A DNA stretch of 64,000 nucleotides from Dyadobacter subterraneus (GCF_015221875.1 NZ_JACYGY010000001.1:2830501-2894500), one strand, 5' to 3'. Shown: positions 54,563-63,517, counted from the first letter of the stretch. A program made the numbers and translations. The notes: generated by a model not told the origin, from the letters alone.

Positions 54563-54633
54563 CTTGTTTTTGTTTTTTAAAGCAGATATTTATTCTGCTT
54601 GTAATGAATTCTGACGTCTAAAGTCTGTTTTTC

Positions 54634-54657
54634 TATTTTTTAATTAATTAAAAAATA
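54634..54657. promoter_or_regulatory. 24-base AT palindrome upstream of ispG
   Basis: TATTTTTTAATT / AATTAAAAAATA, perfect. The same ten-base arms recur upstream of the GH109-like gene at 58640-58674. It could be an operator or simply AT-rich structure. Confidence 0.35.
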
Positions 54658-54780
54658 AATAAAAGACAGAACTACGACACCTTATTGTTTCTGGCGTAAA
54701 CCAGATTACAAATTACACAAAAGTAAAACACAAATGGAATTACAAAGGTGCATTTATATTTAAAAGCACTTTATTATTCA

Positions 54781-54826
54781 AAAACAAAACCGGTTTGGAA
54801 ATTAATTTCCAAACCGGTTTTGTTTT
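54781..54826 (-). terminator. Terminator after the GHMP-kinase operon
   Basis: A 23-base perfect palindrome (AAAACAAAACCGGTTTGGAA and its mirror) just after the GHMP kinase stop, T-rich on the minus-strand exit. Confidence 0.85.
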
Positions 54827-54846
54827 TGAAAGACCAATATAATCTA

Positions 54847-55929
54847 TTACCCCTCAATCCGTGTTCCCGAATCGACAGTGATAATATAACTTCTTCCACC
54901 TGCACCATCAATGGCTTCTGCAACTTCCTGGGCATTGTTTGGTGCATACACAAACATACAACCACCACCGCCTGAGCCGTTTATTTTTCCACCCAAGGCA
55001 CCTGCTGAAAGCGCAGCATCCATCATTCGCTCAATTTTGGGTGTTGAGGTACGCTTGTGATCACGAAGATTTTTGTAATGTCTGTATAGCAATGAGCCCA
55101 ATTCCTTATCAAAAGCTTCGGTTCCGGCTTCTTCAACAGTCTGTGACAAAAGTGCTTTTCCCTGTAAAAGAATATCCCGATCATCTATATTAGCCTGAAG
55201 AAGGCTTAATTCATCCTGAGATAGCAACTTTTTGTAGTCAGAAGACTGCGCCATCTGCGTTTTAAAAATCGAAAAATAAGGATCGTATTTAGTCACCTTT
55301 TTAATCACATCTTCCATTCCATAACGGCAGCGGGAAAGAATTCCCAGCGTATCTTTTGGTTCCAGCGAATCACCAAGTACAAAAGTGCCAAGTTTTGGCG
55401 TCAGTGCCTCAACGTGAATTTCTGGTGTTGATTCAAGATAAATCACATTTCCAATCGCGGTTGAATAATGATCCATCATCCCGCCTGGTTCTCCAAATTC
55501 CAGAACTTCCGCTGCATTGGCAATTTCTCCTAATTCTTTTTGAGAAAAATTAGCCGGATTATCACACATTTTATCAAGAAAATGCGCCCAGGAAACAATC
55601 AGCGCCGATGAGCTGGAAGTACCCGAATTAATCGGGATATTTCCATGGATCGTGCACTCAAAGCCTTTTGAAAAAACAAGACCTTTTCTTTTTAAAACAT
55701 TAATTGTACTTCTGAAATAATCTCTCTGAATGATATAAGGAAATGTTTCCTTCAAAGAGAATTCTATTTTTTCATCTAAATCAGGTAAATGAAGAATAAT
55801 CTGATCATCATTTCTATAATTACCGTCGATACTAATTCTTCTTGAAATGGCCGCTGCAATCACGGGAAGTCCCAAATAATCCTGGTGTTCACCGAAAAAA
55901 CAAATACGACCTGGCGTTGAGATTCTCAT
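54847..55929 (-). CDS. GHMP-family sugar kinase (galactokinase-like)
   Basis: 360 residues. Motif 1 PGRICFFGEHQDYLG near 6-20 resembles the galactokinase signature GRxNxIGEHTDYxxG. Motif 2 is PINSGTSSSSAL (ATP loop), GMMDHYSTAIG holds the catalytic Asp, and motif 3 is GGKINGSGGGGCMF near the C-terminus. It phosphorylates a sugar at C1 or a related position. The neighbours (FucP-like transporter, GH109-like protein) suggest the sugar is released and imported by the same locus. Three bases separate it from the transporter gene. Confidence 0.87.
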   Translation of the reverse strand: MRISTPGRICFFGEHQDYLGLPVIAAAISRRISIDGNYRNDDQIILHLPDLDEKIEFSLKETFPYIIQRDYFRSTINVLKRKGLVFSKGFECTIHGNIPINSGTSSSSALIVSWAHFLDKMCDNPANFSQKELGEIANAAEVLEFGEPGGMMDHYSTAIGNVIYLESTPEIHVEALTPKLGTFVLGDSLEPKDTLGILSRCRYGMEDVIKKVTKYDPYFSIFKTQMAQSSDYKKLLSQDELSLLQANIDDRDILLQGKALLSQTVEEAGTEAFDKELGSLLYRHYKNLRDHKRTSTPKIERMMDAALSAGALGGKINGSGGGGCMFVYAPNNAQEVAEAIDGAGGRSYIITVDSGTRIEG

Positions 55930-55932
55930 GTA

Positions 55933-57153
55933 CTACCAGCTTTTCTTTTTATGACCAACAAGGCCGAAATATAATATAAATGCGTAAAGAGGAAGTACGA
56001 TTAGGTAAGCTTTTTGTGTGCTGCCAATGGAATCCGCAAGACCTCCGTAAATCAATGGCATAATCGCACCACCTGAAATACCCATTACCAAAAGCGCAGA
56101 CGCAATTTTTGTAAATTTACCAAGTCCGCTAAGCGCAAGCGGCCACAATGCAGGCCAGATAACTGCGTTAGCAAAACCAAGAACAGCAATACACATTACG
56201 GATGTGAATCCGGTAGTCAGGAATGCAATGACGGTAACAACAAGTCCTAAACTTGCAGAGAAAATCATGTAAGCCTGTTGAGAGACGAATTTAGGAATAA
56301 GTACGATACCCAAAACATATCCGAACATCATTCCGCCCAAAGTATAGGCTCCAAAAACCCTTGCTTCACTTTCAGGAATACCCAAAGATACACCGTAGCT
56401 GATAATAGTATCTGCTGCAATTACCTCTGCACCAACATAACAAAATAGGGCGATCACACCCAAAACAAGATTTGGATATTGAAATACGCTCGTTTTTTGT
56501 ACAGCCTGAGGTACACCTGGCGTTTCCTCTTCTTCTTCACTCACTTCAACAAGACCTTTGCTCATCCGGATTATCAGTGCCAAAGCAACAAGAATGGCCG
56601 TAAGGATAAGATATGGTACCACCACTTTATCAAGCTCATCTTTCGGATCTGCCGATTCCGCACCTGCCAAAAGTAATTTACCAATAACAACCTGACTAAT
56701 GATACCAGCGCCTTTGTTGGCAATTCCCATTACACTGATTCTTTGTGCAGCACTTTCACGAGGCCCAAGAATGGTTGCATATGGATTAGAAGCGGTTTGA
56801 AGAACGGTAAGTCCGATCCCGATTGTGAAAAGTCCTACAAGAAACAATGGATAAGAAGCCATTTCAGCAGCAGGAATAAAAATAAGCGTTCCGGCGGCCA
56901 TTACAAGAAGTGCCAGTGACATACCATTTTTGAAACCGGTTTTTTTAACAACCATGGAACATGGGATTGCCATGATCACATAGGATATAAAAAACGCAAA
57001 AGTAACAAGGTAAGAACTGGTGTTATCCAGTGAAAATGCTTTTTTGAAGAAAGTAATCAGGGTTCCGTTAACCCATGTGATGAAGCCCATCACAAAGAAA
57101 ATTACACCAATAATTACAAGAGGGCCAAGGTATTCGTTTTTCTTATTAGTCAT
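55933..57153 (-). CDS. Sugar:proton symporter, FucP/GluP-type MFS
   Basis: 406 residues with twelve TM helices. The start VIIGVIFFVMGFITWVNGTLI with the Asn, and QTASNPYATILGPRESAAQRIS in the middle, are hallmarks of the FHS (fucose-glucose/galactose) family. A charged loop (EVSEEEEETP) separates the two halves. It imports a monosaccharide across the inner membrane. It is flanked by a kinase gene three bases downstream and an oxidoreductase gene 55 bases upstream, forming a three-gene operon. Confidence 0.92.
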   Translation of the reverse strand: MTNKKNEYLGPLVIIGVIFFVMGFITWVNGTLITFFKKAFSLDNTSSYLVTFAFFISYVIMAIPCSMVVKKTGFKNGMSLALLVMAAGTLIFIPAAEMASYPLFLVGLFTIGIGLTVLQTASNPYATILGPRESAAQRISVMGIANKGAGIISQVVIGKLLLAGAESADPKDELDKVVVPYLILTAILVALALIIRMSKGLVEVSEEEEETPGVPQAVQKTSVFQYPNLVLGVIALFCYVGAEVIAADTIISYGVSLGIPESEARVFGAYTLGGMMFGYVLGIVLIPKFVSQQAYMIFSASLGLVVTVIAFLTTGFTSVMCIAVLGFANAVIWPALWPLALSGLGKFTKIASALLVMGISGGAIMPLIYGGLADSIGSTQKAYLIVLPLYAFILYFGLVGHKKKSW

Positions 57154-57208
57154 TTAATTTGAGTAGTTAAAAATTTCCGGGTTATTATTAATTTGATATT
57201 TACAAAAT

Positions 57209-58567
57209 TTAAAATTCATCATTCAAGCCAAAAATCGGCTTATTGGTTTTCCATTTTCCTCTGGTAAAATCCGGAATTTCTACCGGGGAGCTTCCACGAG
57301 CAATTGATAATTCTGAAAGCGGACTAATTGCACTCCAGACCGCCGCATCATAAACGTCGATAGGAGGAGCAACTTTTCTTTTTACAGCTTCAATAAAACC
57401 GCGGAAAACAAAATAATCAATTCCACCGTGGCCAGCATTTTCAGCTTCTTTTTCGTATTTTGTCCAAAGCGGATGATCATATTTTTTCAAATAAGGAGCA
57501 TCCGGCTCAGCTTCATGTTTTTTCGGAGAAACGTCTTCAAGATAAATTGTATGACCATCATTCATCCAGATTCCCTCAGTTCCCTGCGCTCTGAAACCAA
57601 GCGAATAGGGGCGGGGAGAATTTGTATCGTGAATGATCACAATGTTTTCTCCATTATGGCACTGGATTACGGTCGTTACAACATCACCTAATTTGAAATT
57701 TACTTTCGCATTCGGGTGATCTTTTCCACCGTGATCTACGACATATTTATGCAAACCTAACGGTTTTGTTGCCGTTGAGGTAAGATAATTAAATTTATTT
57801 CCACGATTAATATTCATCCAGTGCGCAACCGGACCTAATCCGTGCGTCGGATAAATATCGCCATTTCGGTCAACGGAATGCTGTGTACGCCACTTCGCTT
57901 CTGAATATCCTTTTTCTCCAAATTCAACTCCATAACCTTCATTGCTGGTTCCGTTGTTGAATTTAATTCCACGCAAATCATGCTGGTAACCGCAATGCGC
58001 ATAGGTCATTTCACCAAACATTCCTTCGCGGATCATTTTCAAAATAGCCATTACATCTCTGCGGTAACAAACATTTTCCAGGATCATGCAATGAGAACCT
58101 GTTTTTTCAAAAGTATCAACCAGATCCCACGATTCCTGTAAAGTCACAGTGGCAGAAACCTCCACAGCTGCATATTTTCCTGCTTTCATAGCTGCAATGG
58201 TCATGGGAACGTGCCATTGCCAAGGCGTTGCAATTAATACAGCGTCCAGATCGTCGCGTTTCACCATATTCAGGAAATCTTCATCGCCTTTGGAATACAC
58301 GGCTGGTTCTTTTCTGCCCGCTTTTTTAACCAGGTCCAATGCCGCTTTAACGGAATTGGAATCAATGTCACAAATTGCGTTCACTTCCACATCCGGCCGG
58401 AAAAGTGCCTGCTGTAAATGATTGCGGCCGCGCAGACCTACGCCAATAAAACCAATTCTAACTTTATCCCTCGCTTGTTCCGTTTCTTTGTTTAAAAGTA
58501 TTGATGGTAAAATTCCTGTTGCTGAGCCGGCTAATGTTGCTTTTTGAAGAAAATTTCGTCTATCCAT
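57209..58567 (-). CDS. Gfo/Idh/MocA oxidoreductase, GH109-like, Tat-exported
   Basis: 452 residues. The N-terminus MDRRNFLQKATLAGSATGIL is a twin-arginine signal, so it is periplasmic. The NAD-binding fold follows (IGFIGVGLRGRNHLQ, NAICDID). AAVEVSATVTLQESW, then MILENVCYRRDVMAIL and GYQHDLRGIKFNNG closely recall GH109 alpha-N-acetylgalactosaminidases, which use a bound NAD for an elimination mechanism. THGLGPVAHWMNINRG is also GH109-like. A sugar-releasing role feeding the downstream transporter and kinase is plausible. Confidence 0.85.
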   Translation of the reverse strand: MDRRNFLQKATLAGSATGILPSILLNKETEQARDKVRIGFIGVGLRGRNHLQQALFRPDVEVNAICDIDSNSVKAALDLVKKAGRKEPAVYSKGDEDFLNMVKRDDLDAVLIATPWQWHVPMTIAAMKAGKYAAVEVSATVTLQESWDLVDTFEKTGSHCMILENVCYRRDVMAILKMIREGMFGEMTYAHCGYQHDLRGIKFNNGTSNEGYGVEFGEKGYSEAKWRTQHSVDRNGDIYPTHGLGPVAHWMNINRGNKFNYLTSTATKPLGLHKYVVDHGGKDHPNAKVNFKLGDVVTTVIQCHNGENIVIIHDTNSPRPYSLGFRAQGTEGIWMNDGHTIYLEDVSPKKHEAEPDAPYLKKYDHPLWTKYEKEAENAGHGGIDYFVFRGFIEAVKRKVAPPIDVYDAAVWSAISPLSELSIARGSSPVEIPDFTRGKWKTNKPIFGLNDEF

Positions 58568-58869
58568 AAGAAAGCTTAAGGAAAATTTTATAAGGTTTAG
58601 GTATTAGTACTGTAACCGCGCAAGATACGACCAATTACCATATTTTTTAAATTTTTTTATTAATTAAAAAATATTAGAAACGCATCAGTGTTCAGAATCT
58701 TTCTCAATTATAATGATGAAAATTGAACAATTTGAATTAATATCGTGTTGAAAGTGAAAAGTATACTCCGATGGGCAGAGACGATCCCGCCCTACGGCTT
58801 TAAGTGTGTTGGACACATACTTTGTTACGACATTTAAGGCATTTTTTTTGTTTAACGTTATTTTATAGT
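58568..58869. other. Divergent intergenic region, GH109-like gene / queD
   Basis: About 300 bases without a convincing gene. It holds an AT-rich inverted repeat, ATATTTTTTAA (58640-58650) and TTAAAAAATAT (58664-58674), near the GH109-like promoter. GGGCAGAGACGATCCCGCCC near 58774-58793 looks like a decayed copy of a dispersed repeat. TGTGT-TGG-ACACA lies near 58805-58817. Confidence 0.45.
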
Positions 58870-59286
58870 ATGGCTCATAAAGTGGCTGTGTTTCGTAAAG
58901 AACACTTCAATGCGGCTCATCGTCTTCATAATCCAGACTGGTCGGATGAGAAGAATGAGGAGGTTTTTGGCAAGTGTAACAATCCGAATTTTCATGGTCA
59001 TAATTACGAACTTATCATTCAGGTAATTGGCGAATTAAATCAGGAAACTGGTTTTGTGATTGATATGAAAGTACTGAGTGCTATCTTGAAGGATAATGTA
59101 CTTGATCGTTTCGATCACAAAAATCTGAATCTTGATGTTGAAGAATTCAGGAATTTAAATCCATCCGCCGAGAATATTGCGGTTGTTATTTACAATATTC
59201 TCAGACCAAAAATTGATGCAGAGCTTGCTCTGAAAATTAGATTATATGAAACAGAACGAAACTTTGTTGAATACCCGGTCGATTGA
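58870..59286 (+). CDS. queD: 6-carboxytetrahydropterin synthase
   Basis: From the ATG at 58870, 138 residues; the frame opens at 58804 but the first 22 residues are not family-like. Motifs are KEHFNAAHRL (zinc His), CNNPNFHGHNYEL (catalytic Cys, zinc His pair), GFVIDMKVLS and LDRFDHKNLN (catalytic His). It converts dihydroneopterin triphosphate in queuosine and tetrahydropterin synthesis. Its 3' end overlaps folE by 41 bases; FolE makes its substrate. Confidence 0.93.
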   Translation: MAHKVAVFRKEHFNAAHRLHNPDWSDEKNEEVFGKCNNPNFHGHNYELIIQVIGELNQETGFVIDMKVLSAILKDNVLDRFDHKNLNLDVEEFRNLNPSAENIAVVIYNILRPKIDAELALKIRLYETERNFVEYPVD

Positions 59287-59935
59287 CAATTTTGATGTTG
59301 AGGAAATTGGCGATGAGCATCTTTTTTCTTCTATTGAAACACCCATGCGTCCCGATGCCTTTGCGTTGGAAGACGATGTGAAGATTGAACTGATTGAAAA
59401 ACATTTTCGCCATATCATGGAAATCATGGGTTTGGACCTTACAGACGATAGTTTGAAAGGCACTCCAAAGCGTGTAGCAAAAATGTATATCAAGGAAGTT
59501 TTTAGCGGTCTTGATCCTAAAAACAAGCCAAAAGTTGCTTTGTTTGATAATAAATACAAGTATGATCAAATGCTTGTAGAAAAAGATATCTCCGTTTTTT
59601 CAAACTGTGAACACCATTTTGTTCCAATTTATGGAAAAGCGCATATCGCATATATTTCCAGTGGAAAAGTGATTGGTTTATCAAAACTGAACCGGATCGT
59701 AGAATATTTCTCTAAACGCCCACAAGTTCAGGAAAGACTGACCGTTCAGATTGCGAATGAATTAAAACAAGCCTTGCAGACAGAAGATGTGGCTGTGGTG
59801 ATTGACGCAAAACATATGTGCGTACAATCAAGAGGCGTTCGTGATGCAGGAAGCTCAACAGTAACTGCATACTACGGGGGGAAATTTGAACAGGAAGCTA
59901 CAAAGAAGGAATTCCTGGCTTATTTGGGAATGTAA
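59246..59935 (+). CDS. folE: GTP cyclohydrolase I
   Basis: 229 residues. Makes 7,8-dihydroneopterin triphosphate from GTP, the entry to folate and queuosine. The zinc site is present: Cys in SNCEHHFVPIYGKAHIAY with the two His residues, and the second Cys in AKHMCVQSRGV. SLKGTPKRVAKMY and GLSKLNRIVEYFSKRPQVQERL are standard. The N-terminal leader with IGDEHLFSSIETPMRPDAF is conserved in this phylum, which supports the ATG at 59246 inside queD. Confidence 0.96.
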   Translation: MKQNETLLNTRSIDNFDVEEIGDEHLFSSIETPMRPDAFALEDDVKIELIEKHFRHIMEIMGLDLTDDSLKGTPKRVAKMYIKEVFSGLDPKNKPKVALFDNKYKYDQMLVEKDISVFSNCEHHFVPIYGKAHIAYISSGKVIGLSKLNRIVEYFSKRPQVQERLTVQIANELKQALQTEDVAVVIDAKHMCVQSRGVRDAGSSTVTAYYGGKFEQEATKKEFLAYLGM

Positions 59936-59998
59936 TGAATGCATAATTATTAATGATAAATTGTTAATGGGGCTCGTTAATTTTATTCGCTCTAAACT

Positions 59999-60036
59999 AA
60001 TAGCCTGATCCATCTATTGAGATGAATCAGGCTATT
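59999..60036. terminator. Hairpin between folE and the isomerase-like gene
   Basis: AATAGCCTGATcCATC / GATGaATCAGGCTATT, 15 pairs with one mismatch, no strong T-run. It is flanked by the inverted copies AATTGTTAATGG (59959-59970) and CCATTAACAATT (60058-60069). Confidence 0.6.
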
Positions 60037-60067
60037 ATCATTTACCATTAACACTTACCATTAACAA

Positions 60068-60997
60068 TTAAATAGTCGGTCCAACACGCTCCAAAAGTGC
60101 CTTCGTTGCCTTAATTCCTTCGCGTTCTGAAAGTTTGCTTCCTTCGTATTCGATACCAGCGATGCCTTTGAAACCGCTGTCTTTCACGATTTTAAGAATT
60201 TTGGTATAATCTGTTTCGATGCAATTTCCTTTTTCGTCAAAATCATAAGTTTTGGCACTTACACCTTTTGCGAACGGCATCAATTCTTTTGTTCCCTGGT
60301 AGCGGTCGTATGATTCTTCGCATTCGAAACTTCCTTGTTTTCTTTTGATACAGAAGTTTCCGAAATCCGGTAATGTTCCAACGTTTTTCATATTCACGTG
60401 TTTCATTACGCCAGATAGCCACTGACCGTTTGATGAAGATCCACCGTGGTTTTCAACGATTACATTGATTCCTGTTTTCTTAGCGAATTCCCCAAGTTTA
60501 CCAAGTCCTTCTACGGCTGCTTTTGCGATTTCTTCATTGGTACCTTTTCCAAAAGCATTTACACGGATCGTTTTGCAACCCAGATATTTTGCGCATTCAA
60601 CCCATTTGTAGTGATTTTCAACTGCTTTATTTCTTACCGCAGGATCCAGTTCTCCAAGTCCGCCTTCACCATCAATCATGATCAGGTTATTGGTAACGCC
60701 ATTATCCTTACATCTTTGCAAAAGTTCGTTCAGATACGTTTTGTCTTCTGCTTTGTCTTTGAAAAACTGATTTACATATTCAACAATAGAAATCCCGAAT
60801 TCTTTTTTAGCCAGTTCAGGGAAATCCATGTTGGTGATTTTCTTGGCAAATAATTCCTTGTGAAGCGACCACTCAGCAAGGGAAATATCAAAGAACATTT
60901 TTTTAGCAGCGGATTCCGCAAAAAGATCTGTCAGTGTAGTAGCCATCAACGCAGTTGCGCCTGCTTTCTTTAAAAAATCGCGTCTTGAAAAAGTCAT
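60068..60997 (-). CDS. Tat-exported sugar-phosphate isomerase/epimerase-like protein
   Basis: 309 residues. The N-terminus [22 protein letters not shown] is a twin-arginine signal peptide, so it acts in the periplasm. The rest is an AP-endonuclease-2/xylose-isomerase-like TIM barrel with metal-ligand candidates in [22 protein letters not shown] and [14 protein letters not shown]. Exported members of this family are abundant in Bacteroidota and mostly uncharacterised. No sugar gene is immediately adjacent; the sugar locus ends 2.5 kb away. Confidence 0.85.
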   Translation of the reverse strand: MTFSRRDFLKKAGATALMATTLTDLFAESAAKKMFFDISLAEWSLHKELFAKKITNMDFPELAKKEFGISIVEYVNQFFKDKAEDKTYLNELLQRCKDNGVTNNLIMIDGEGGLGELDPAVRNKAVENHYKWVECAKYLGCKTIRVNAFGKGTNEEIAKAAVEGLGKLGEFAKKTGINVIVENHGGSSSNGQWLSGVMKHVNMKNVGTLPDFGNFCIKRKQGSFECEESYDRYQGTKELMPFAKGVSAKTYDFDEKGNCIETDYTKILKIVKDSGFKGIAGIEYEGSKLSEREGIKATKALLERVGPTI

Positions 60998-61033
60998 TTC
61001 GAGGTTAGAATTTAGATTTAAGATATAGAAAAA

Positions 61034-62047
61034 TTATACATTCAGTTTAAGGCTTGCGTCTTCAAATAGCTTTTGATTTTTGACCAGATTGGCGGCGTCC
61101 CAATCAATATCTTTCACAAAATCATATTGTCTTACCGGGCAGATTTTCATTTTACAGAAATAGCAGCATTTAGGCAAACAAGGATCGGCATGCACAAAAA
61201 TCTCAGTTTCACCCGTATGGTTTTCTTTTAAAATATTTTCAAATTCATGAATTGCTTCATGTGCTTTTTGTAATTCCCAATAGTAAGGTAAAGTAAGATG
61301 ACAGTCAATATGCAGATCAGAGCCGTACTGCTGCACTCTTAAATTGTGAACATCAACCCAATGATCTTTTTTATTTTCGGAAATCGATTGCACAATTTTT
61401 TCAAGCAGATTTTCATCCGTTGCATCCATTAATCCGGCAACCGATTTACTGACCAATTGAAAACCGTTGTAAGCTAAAAATAATCCGAATAATAAAGAAG
61501 CTGCACTGTCAATCCAGATTTGTCCGGTCAGCATAATCAATCCCACACTGACGATTAGCACCACGCTGCTAACGCTATCTGATAATAAATGTCTTCCATC
61601 TGCGGTCAGAGCAAGCGAATTTGCCTTTTTTCCTTCCTCAACCAGTTTATAACCGATCAGCATATTTACGATGATCGTAATGACTATGAAAATAGCTCCC
61701 TGCGCCAGATTCTGGATAGGAGCAGGCTCCATTATTCTTTTTACAGCTTCAATAATGATAAAAAGTGAAGCAATAACAATTAATGCCCCTTCAAAACCGG
61801 CGGAGAAAAATTCGATTTTTCCGTGGCCGTAAGGATGATTTCTATCTTTTGGCTGAGCGGAAAGATATATGCTGTAAAATGCGAAACCGCTTGCGATCAC
61901 ATTGATGATGGATTCGAGTGCGTCGCTCAGGATTGCATTCGAATCTGTCAGGTAAAACGCAAAAAACTTTAACCCCGTCAGGATAATACTTGCTACAAAA
62001 GAGAGCAGGATGAGACGTTGTTTACGCTTATTTTGGTTTATTTGCAT
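61034..62047 (-). CDS. Cation diffusion facilitator with Cys-rich tail
   Basis: 337 residues with six TM helices in the first ~200. The metal sites are DALESIINV near 42 (D/N in TM2) and LTADGRHLLSDSVSSVV (HxxxD in TM5), the zinc/iron-exporter pattern. The cytoplasmic domain shows DVHNLRVQQYGSDLHIDCHL. The C-terminus carries five cysteines between 290 and 303 (CLPKCCYFCKMKIC), beyond the usual family end, possibly an extra metal-binding module. Divergent from the NUDIX gene with 38 bases between starts. Confidence 0.9.
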   Translation of the reverse strand: MQINQNKRKQRLILLSFVASIILTGLKFFAFYLTDSNAILSDALESIINVIASGFAFYSIYLSAQPKDRNHPYGHGKIEFFSAGFEGALIVIASLFIIIEAVKRIMEPAPIQNLAQGAIFIVITIIVNMLIGYKLVEEGKKANSLALTADGRHLLSDSVSSVVLIVSVGLIMLTGQIWIDSAASLLFGLFLAYNGFQLVSKSVAGLMDATDENLLEKIVQSISENKKDHWVDVHNLRVQQYGSDLHIDCHLTLPYYWELQKAHEAIHEFENILKENHTGETEIFVHADPCLPKCCYFCKMKICPVRQYDFVKDIDWDAANLVKNQKLFEDASLKLNV

Positions 62048-62085
62048 CAGAGATTAATATTTCAGAGACCAAAAATACTAAGAAA

Positions 62086-62640
62086 ATGCGGGGAATAAGT
62101 ACAGAAAATAATTGGAAGACGCTTTCTTCCAAGACGGTGTATGAGAATGCGTGGCTGGAAATCAGTCACCGTGAAGTGATTAACCCTGCCGGAAAAGATG
62201 GAATTTATGGTGTTGTAAAATTTAAAAACAAAGCGCTCGGCATCATTCCTGTTGATGAAAACGGAAATATTTACCTCGTTGGTCAGTTTCGGTATACGTT
62301 AAATGAATATTCCTGGGAAATTCCGGAAGGTGGCGGACCTTTTGATGAGGATGTGCTGGATGCCGCAAAAAGAGAATTAAAGGAAGAAACTGGTTTATTG
62401 GCCAGCAACTGGACAAGATTATCAAGGATCCATACCTCAAATTCTGCAACGGATGAGGAAGGATTTCTTTTTCTGGCGGAGGGTTTAAGCCAAAGCGAGG
62501 CGGAACCAGAGGAAACAGAAGAATTACAGGTGAAAAAGATTCACTTGTCGGAAGCCGTGGAAATGGTAATGCGTTCAGAAATTACGGATGCCATTTCGAT
62601 CGCCGGAATTTTAATGGCCGCACGGCTGAAAGGAATATAG
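62086..62640 (+). CDS. NUDIX hydrolase (ADP-sugar pyrophosphatase-like)
   Basis: 184 residues. The NUDIX box GGGPFDEDVLDAAKRELKEETGL fits GX5EX7REUXEEXGU, with the preceding IPVDENGNIYLVGQFRYTLNEYSWEIPEGG typical of ADP-ribose/ADP-sugar pyrophosphatases. It likely cleaves a nucleoside-diphosphate sugar. It lies one base before the LysE-type gene, so the two are co-transcribed. Confidence 0.92.
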   Translation: MRGISTENNWKTLSSKTVYENAWLEISHREVINPAGKDGIYGVVKFKNKALGIIPVDENGNIYLVGQFRYTLNEYSWEIPEGGGPFDEDVLDAAKRELKEETGLLASNWTRLSRIHTSNSATDEEGFLFLAEGLSQSEAEPEETEELQVKKIHLSEAVEMVMRSEITDAISIAGILMAARLKGI

Positions 62641-62641
62641 T

Positions 62642-63256
62642 ATGATTGAAGCTTTATTTTACGGTATCCTGACGGGTATAGGACTGTGCCTGACTTTCGG
62701 TACTGTGTTTTTTTCTTTGATTCAAAATAGTGTAGACAATGGTTACAGGACAGGGATTAAAATAGCTTTTGGTGTATTCATTTCCGACGCTATTTTCGTT
62801 TTCTTTGCGATTTTCGGCACGGGATTATTGCCTGATATTCACAATTTTCAAAAGTACATGGCCGGTGCCGGTGTTCTTTTTTTATTGATTTTAGGAATTT
62901 CAAATTTGGTTAAAGGGCAGCCAAAAGTTGCTTATCCCAAAACCAGATTTGGTAATTTGTTGTATTACTTTACAACAGGTTTTTTTTTAAATGCTTTAAA
63001 TCCGGTGAATTTTATTAGCTGGGTTACAATTGCTTCGTACATCCGCTCAACTTTGCATTATAATTTCCATCAGGTTTTACTATTCTTTACAGCGAGCGTG
63101 ATTGCGGTTTTCCTTGTGGAAAGTTCAATCGCTGTTTTTGCAGATAGACTAAAAAAAGTTTTTACCCCGAAAGTTGTTTTGATTTTCAATAAGGTGACGG
63201 GGGTGGTTTTTATATTGATCGCCTGCCAGATTGCTTATACTAATTTTTTGAAGTAG
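62642..63256 (+). CDS. LysE/RhtB-family translocator
   Basis: 204 residues with six TM helices. The start ALFYGILTGIGLCLTFGTVFFSLIQNSVDNGYRTG and the central FFLNALNPVNFISWVTIA (NPxxxxxW region) fit the LysE amino-acid exporter superfamily. The substrate is unknown. It is coupled to the NUDIX gene upstream and ends in a clear terminator. Confidence 0.88.
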   Translation: MIEALFYGILTGIGLCLTFGTVFFSLIQNSVDNGYRTGIKIAFGVFISDAIFVFFAIFGTGLLPDIHNFQKYMAGAGVLFLLILGISNLVKGQPKVAYPKTRFGNLLYYFTTGFFLNALNPVNFISWVTIASYIRSTLHYNFHQVLLFFTASVIAVFLVESSIAVFADRLKKVFTPKVVLIFNKVTGVVFILIACQIAYTNFLK

Positions 63257-63274
63257 GAGAAGAGATATAAAACA

Positions 63275-63308
63275 AAAACCGGTCAGGATTTAAAATCTGA
63301 CCGGTTTT
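63275..63308 (+). terminator. Terminator after the LysE-type gene
   Basis: AAAACCGGTCAG / CTGACCGGTTTT with a short AT loop. Confidence 0.85.
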
Positions 63309-63348
63309 ATGTTTGTAAAGTGTGCCAACGGAGCCCAAATTTATCTTA

Positions 63349-63499
63349 CCACGGGATAAATCCAGTGGCTAGAAAGTCTGTCGTGCCGAAGGCACTATGA
63401 AATCTGGGATGATTCAATTGATTCTAATCATATCTAATTTTGAGAATTAAAAATGCCGTAGGCATGACCGACGTTGTAGCCGTGGGTTTTAACCCACGG
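63349..63499. repeat. Inverted pair of 47-base REP-like units
   Basis: Unit 1 (63349-63395) has hairpin A CCACGGGAT-AA-ATCCAGTGG, 14 bases, hairpin B GTGCC-GAA-GGCAC. Unit 2 (63453-63499) is the reverse complement layout: ATGCC-GTA-GGCAT, 14 bases, CCGTGGGTT-TT-AACCCACGG. The units are about 70% identical when aligned in the same sense, and most stem differences are compensatory. This is the layout of BIME/REP elements. No RAYT transposase gene is in the window. Confidence 0.75.
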
Positions 63500-63517
63500 A
63501 AATGTTCACCAGATATA

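Noticed and set aside
63275..63499. CRISPR array
   Set aside because: Repeats are two inverted palindromic units, not regularly spaced direct repeats, and no cas genes are present.
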